Program-made: the position numbers and the translations under genes | Notes under the pieces: generated by a model | The model's database searches: none | What the model was told of the DNA's origin: nothing | The model's input: the letters and a program-made list of their open reading frames with translations, nothing else | NCBI GenBank assembly: GCA_963582805.1 | Contig: CAUZTZ010000178.1 | Location: forward strand, 1-8,596 | Direction: 5' to 3' | Origin: GCA-2687515 sp963582805 | GTDB taxonomy: Bacteria > Pseudomonadota > Alphaproteobacteria > Rhodospirillales > UBA2165 | Length of the DNA: 8,596 bases | Shown: positions 7,193 through 8,596 of the stretch, piece after piece | How positions within the stretch are numbered: position 1 is the stretch's first letter | Layout of the letters: every line of letters starts with the position of its first letter

Positions 7193-7372
7193 ATGCGTTT
7201 TTCGATCCAATACCAGAACACCAGCGGAAAATGGATTGTTATCGATACATTGGAAGGCTTTTCCTATGTCGGCAACTACAGGACCGAAGAAGATGCAATG
7301 CTCGCGGCCCTTGCCCAAGAAGAGCGCACCAGACAACAGCGAGGCACACAGCCGTCCAATATGGTCGCATAA
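7193..7372 (+). CDS. Small hypothetical protein, 59 aa
   Basis: This is a short gene with an excellent ribosome site: AGGAGG (7180-7185) lies 7 bases before the ATG. The product starts MRFSIQYQNTSGKWIVIDT, continues EGFSYVGNYRTEEDAMLAAL and ends in a polar, Arg/Gln-rich tail (AQEERTRQQR). The pattern is a beta-hairpin-like N-terminal half with W14, then a helix from about residue 31. There is no signal peptide or membrane segment. I do not recognise a named family; it is not an obvious DUF1127 protein. The mRNA leader contains CCTCCT (7154-7159), able to pair with the AGGAGG of its own ribosome site, and the gene is followed 39 bases later by a C-rich hairpin. That it is a real gene rests on the ribosome site, the clean start and stop, and protein-like composition. 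Confidence 0.7.
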   Translation: MRFSIQYQNTSGKWIVIDTLEGFSYVGNYRTEEDAMLAALAQEERTRQQRGTQPSNMVA

Positions 7373-7411
7373 ATAAGAATTCAAGACCCCCGTTACCCCC
7401 AGTTTACCCCA

Positions 7412-7469
7412 GGCATCCACGTCGCACCCCTCCTCCTCCCCCCCGACTCTCCCCCGCGGCGTGGATGCC
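7412..7469 (+). ncRNA. C-rich hairpin with anti-Shine-Dalgarno loop (cuckoo-RNA-like candidate)
   Basis: GGCATCCACG (7412-7421) is exactly complementary to CGTGGATGCC (7460-7469). Pairing extends inward through one G-U and three more pairs to a 14-bp stem (7412-7425 with 7456-7469). The 30-base loop (7426-7455) is almost pure pyrimidine and contains CCTCCTCCC at 7432-7440, the complement of a strong ribosome site. Upstream, 7386-7410 holds three further C runs (ACCCCC, ACCCCC and ACCCC variants). Alphaproteobacterial cuckoo RNAs (for example CcsR1-4 of Rhodobacter sphaeroides) have CCUCCUCCC in hairpin loops and are processed from mRNAs of a small upstream protein gene; the layout here is similar. 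Differences: only one strong hairpin, and no U tract follows. It could instead simply be the end of the 59-aa gene's mRNA. Confidence 0.45.
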
Positions 7470-7484
7470 ACCCTTCAAACGCCG

Positions 7485-7499
7485 TTAACACCCCGTTAA
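7485..7499. promoter_or_regulatory. CtrA-type binding site (TTAA-N7-TTAA)
   Basis: TTAA at 7485-7488 and TTAA at 7496-7499 are separated by exactly seven bases, the full consensus for the alphaproteobacterial cell-cycle and motility regulator CtrA. Each sits in a CCGTTAAC repeat, so the element is also an 11-bp direct repeat (7482-7489 and 7493-7500). It lies 67 bases before the 57-aa membrane protein gene. A possible promoter overlaps it: TTAACC (7496-7501), then GCTA at 7515 as a partial Caulobacter-type -10. Confidence 0.5.
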
Positions 7500-7518
7500 C
7501 CAATCATCGGTAATGCTA

Positions 7519-7566
7519 GCCATTCCCGTATCAAGAATTGATACATTTAGGTGAGCTAGGAATGGC
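7519..7566 (+). promoter_or_regulatory. Nested inverted repeats before the 57-aa gene; possible operator or RBS-sequestering hairpin
   Basis: The inner element is a perfect palindrome, GTATCAA-GAA-TTGATAC (7528-7544), a typical size for a dimeric repressor operator. The outer pair is GCCATTCC (7519-7526) with GGAATGGC (7559-7566), 8 bp, which covers the AGGA ribosome site (7558-7561) and ends right at the ATG at 7567. As RNA, the outer stem would hide the ribosome site; as DNA, the inner repeat could bind a protein. The two readings are not exclusive and neither is proven. Confidence 0.45.
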
Positions 7567-7740
7567 ATGAAAGTTCGTTTTATGGCGCTGGCGACAGTGG
7601 CGCCTTTTATACTTCTGGGATGGTTCTTTTCGGCCTGGCTGTCGGAAAACACGGCTCTGGCAAAGCCGTATCAGGATCCGGTTTCCGCCCCAATCGAAGC
7701 CCAATACCAATCGGTGCGCATTATTTCGCTGGTGCGTTAG
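7567..7740 (+). CDS. Small membrane-anchored hypothetical protein, 57 aa
   Basis: This short gene starts at an ATG 5 bases after AGGA (7558-7561). The product begins MKVRF and has one hydrophobic segment, about residues 6-25 (MALATVAPFILLGWFFSAWL), then a polar tail of about 32 residues ending ISLVR. With basic residues at the start, the tail is expected on the periplasmic side, making it a single-pass inner membrane microprotein; a cleaved signal peptide is a less likely alternative. I do not recognise a family. It is preceded by a CtrA-type box and nested inverted repeats, which suggests its expression is tightly controlled. A hairpin at 7765-7790 follows the stop. Belief that it is a gene rests on the start context and the clear membrane segment. 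Confidence 0.6.
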   Translation: MKVRFMALATVAPFILLGWFFSAWLSENTALAKPYQDPVSAPIEAQYQSVRIISLVR

Positions 7741-7764
7741 CGCCAAGCGCCGCCGTTTTGCCCC

Positions 7765-7790
7765 GCCCCATGCGAACGGTCGTATGGGGC
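7765..7790 (+). terminator. Hairpin after the 57-aa gene, possible terminator
   Basis: GCCCCAT (7765-7771) pairs with ATGGGGC (7784-7790); the stem continues inward through a G-U and two G-C pairs to about 10 bp with a six-base AACGGT loop. It begins 25 bases after the stop codon. No T run follows directly, so termination would be inefficient or Rho-assisted. Confidence 0.4.
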
Positions 7791-7897
7791 CGGCATATTT
7801 GCGCCTGTATTTTGGCCGGCCGGGATAGTAAAACCTTACCGCACATCGCCGCCAGCGGCCCCACCGCCTGCACACCGAAGAAACAGGAACAACGCCG

Positions 7898-8506
7898 ATG
7901 AAACTTTACGCCCGTCCCGCCTCGCCCTTTGCCCGCAAGGTGCGGATCATGATCATCGAAACCGGCCTTGCAGACAAAATCGAGATCGAAATGTTGAGCA
8001 GCGTCGAAGAGGTGCAAAACATGCCGCCGGCGCGCAATCCGCTCGGCAAGATCCCGGCGCTGGAGCTGGACAATGGCGAGGCGCTGTTTGATTCGCCGGT
8101 CATCTGCGAATATCTGGATGGCATCCACCATGGCGCAGCCTTGTTCCCAAAGGACGGCTGGGCGCGCTGGCACGCCTTGCGCCTGCAAGCCGCCGGAGAC
8201 GGCATCGGCGATGCCGCCGCTGCCATGGGCGTTGAAGGCATGCGCGCCGAAGACAAGCGCTCGGATCGGGCGCTTACCACCCAGTGGAACAAAATAACCC
8301 GGACTACCGGGCTATTGAACGACAATATGGATTGGCTGGACGGCCCCTTGAACATCGGCCAGATCGCCGTCGCGGCCGGGCTTGGTTATACGGATTTCCG
8401 GCTGGCTGACCACCAATGGCGCGACGAGCGTCCCAATCTGGAAGCCTGGTTTGCGAAATTCAACGAACGCGCCTCCATGCAGGAAACCTTTTTCGCGCGG
8501 CCTTAA
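7898..8506 (+). CDS. Glutathione S-transferase family protein, YibF-like
   Basis: The product is 202 aa, the same length as E. coli YibF, which it resembles throughout. The N-terminal thioredoxin domain starts MKLYARPASPFARKVRI, with S9 at the usual catalytic serine position of bacterial YibF-type enzymes. P53 in NPLGKIPAL is the cis-proline, and D65-S66 in ALFDSPVICEYLD is the gamma-glutamyl-binding turn. The C-terminal helical domain includes AVAAGLGYTDFRLADHQW (about 157-174) and RPNLEAWFAKFNER. The ribosome site AGGA (7885-7888) lies 9 bases before the ATG. It differs clearly from the other GST in the window, which has a tyrosine-type active site. Function is not predictable beyond glutathione binding. 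It appears monocistronic; the frame closes with TAA before a nested palindrome. Confidence 0.92.
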   Translation: MKLYARPASPFARKVRIMIIETGLADKIEIEMLSSVEEVQNMPPARNPLGKIPALELDNGEALFDSPVICEYLDGIHHGAALFPKDGWARWHALRLQAAGDGIGDAAAAMGVEGMRAEDKRSDRALTTQWNKITRTTGLLNDNMDWLDGPLNIGQIAVAAGLGYTDFRLADHQWRDERPNLEAWFAKFNERASMQETFFARP

Positions 8507-8516
8507 GGAAATCCAC

Positions 8517-8557
8517 CCGGAATCATTTTCCCGGCAGAATCTGCCGCGTGATTCCGG
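8517..8557 (+). terminator. Nested palindrome after the GST gene, possible terminator
   Basis: CCGGAATCA (8517-8525) is exactly complementary to TGATTCCGG (8549-8557). Inside it lies a second palindrome, CGGCAGA-A-TCTGCCG (8532-8546). It starts 10 bases after the stop codon, the right place for an mRNA end, but the T-rich stretch (AAAATTT) comes about 17 bases later, so it is not a textbook intrinsic terminator. Confidence 0.4.
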
Positions 8558-8596
8558 CTGCACAGTGATCCTTAAAATTTCCCTAACGATTCAAAC

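Noticed and set aside
7382..7410. Short spaced C-run repeats considered as a CRISPR or tandem array
   Set aside because: Only three units of a few bases each with irregular spacing; no repeat-spacer structure.
7102..7488. 128-aa + strand frame across the 59-aa gene and C-rich tract
   Set aside because: The Pro/Arg-rich translation arises from the C runs, there is no ribosome site at its start, and it competes with the better supported 59-aa gene.
7721..8188. 155-aa - strand frame
   Set aside because: Antisense to the second GST and the gap before it; no motifs.

Overview
The window looks like an accessory catabolic region of a GC-rich (roughly 60%) alphaproteobacterium. I infer this from the protein flavour, the strong third-position G/C bias (which produces long antisense shadow frames), a TTAA-N7-TTAA CtrA-type site, and a hairpin resembling the alphaproteobacterial 'cuckoo' RNAs. 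No marker gene allows a finer placement.

Left part (1-2572, + strand): the 3' two thirds of a molybdopterin oxidoreductase large subunit, then its iron-sulfur small subunit. Both resemble pyrogallol:phloroglucinol transhydroxylase (AthL/AthS, BthL/BthS) and, by family, resorcinol hydroxylase RhLS. The small subunit carries the C-terminal beta-barrel domain typical of that family. It lacks three of the four cysteines expected for one of the three [4Fe-4S] clusters. Between this pair and the next genes, which converge on it, lies a double palindromic repeat (2591-2672).

Middle (2685-5889): two divergent units. On the - strand, a promoter at 4423-4450 reads into an amidohydrolase of the ACMSD / gamma-resorcylate decarboxylase family, tightly followed by a glutathione S-transferase. 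On the + strand is a Rieske non-heme iron oxygenase of the phthalate dioxygenase / LigX type. Taken together this suggests catabolism of a (poly)hydroxylated aromatic acid: non-oxidative decarboxylation, molybdenum-dependent ring hydroxylation or transhydroxylation, an O2-dependent ring hydroxylation or demethylation, and glutathione chemistry. The actual substrate cannot be read from sequence.

Right part (5890-8596): a response regulator with a complete HD-GYP c-di-GMP phosphodiesterase domain. Then come two microprotein genes (59 and 57 aa) separated by an unusual C-rich segment. That segment holds a 14-bp hairpin with a CCTCCTCCC (anti-Shine-Dalgarno) loop, a CtrA-type box and nested inverted repeats. 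The window ends with a second glutathione S-transferase (YibF-like) and a nested palindrome after it.

The most interesting items are the coherent loss of one Fe-S cluster in the transhydroxylase-like small subunit and the small-ORF plus anti-SD-loop hairpin locus at 7150-7570.
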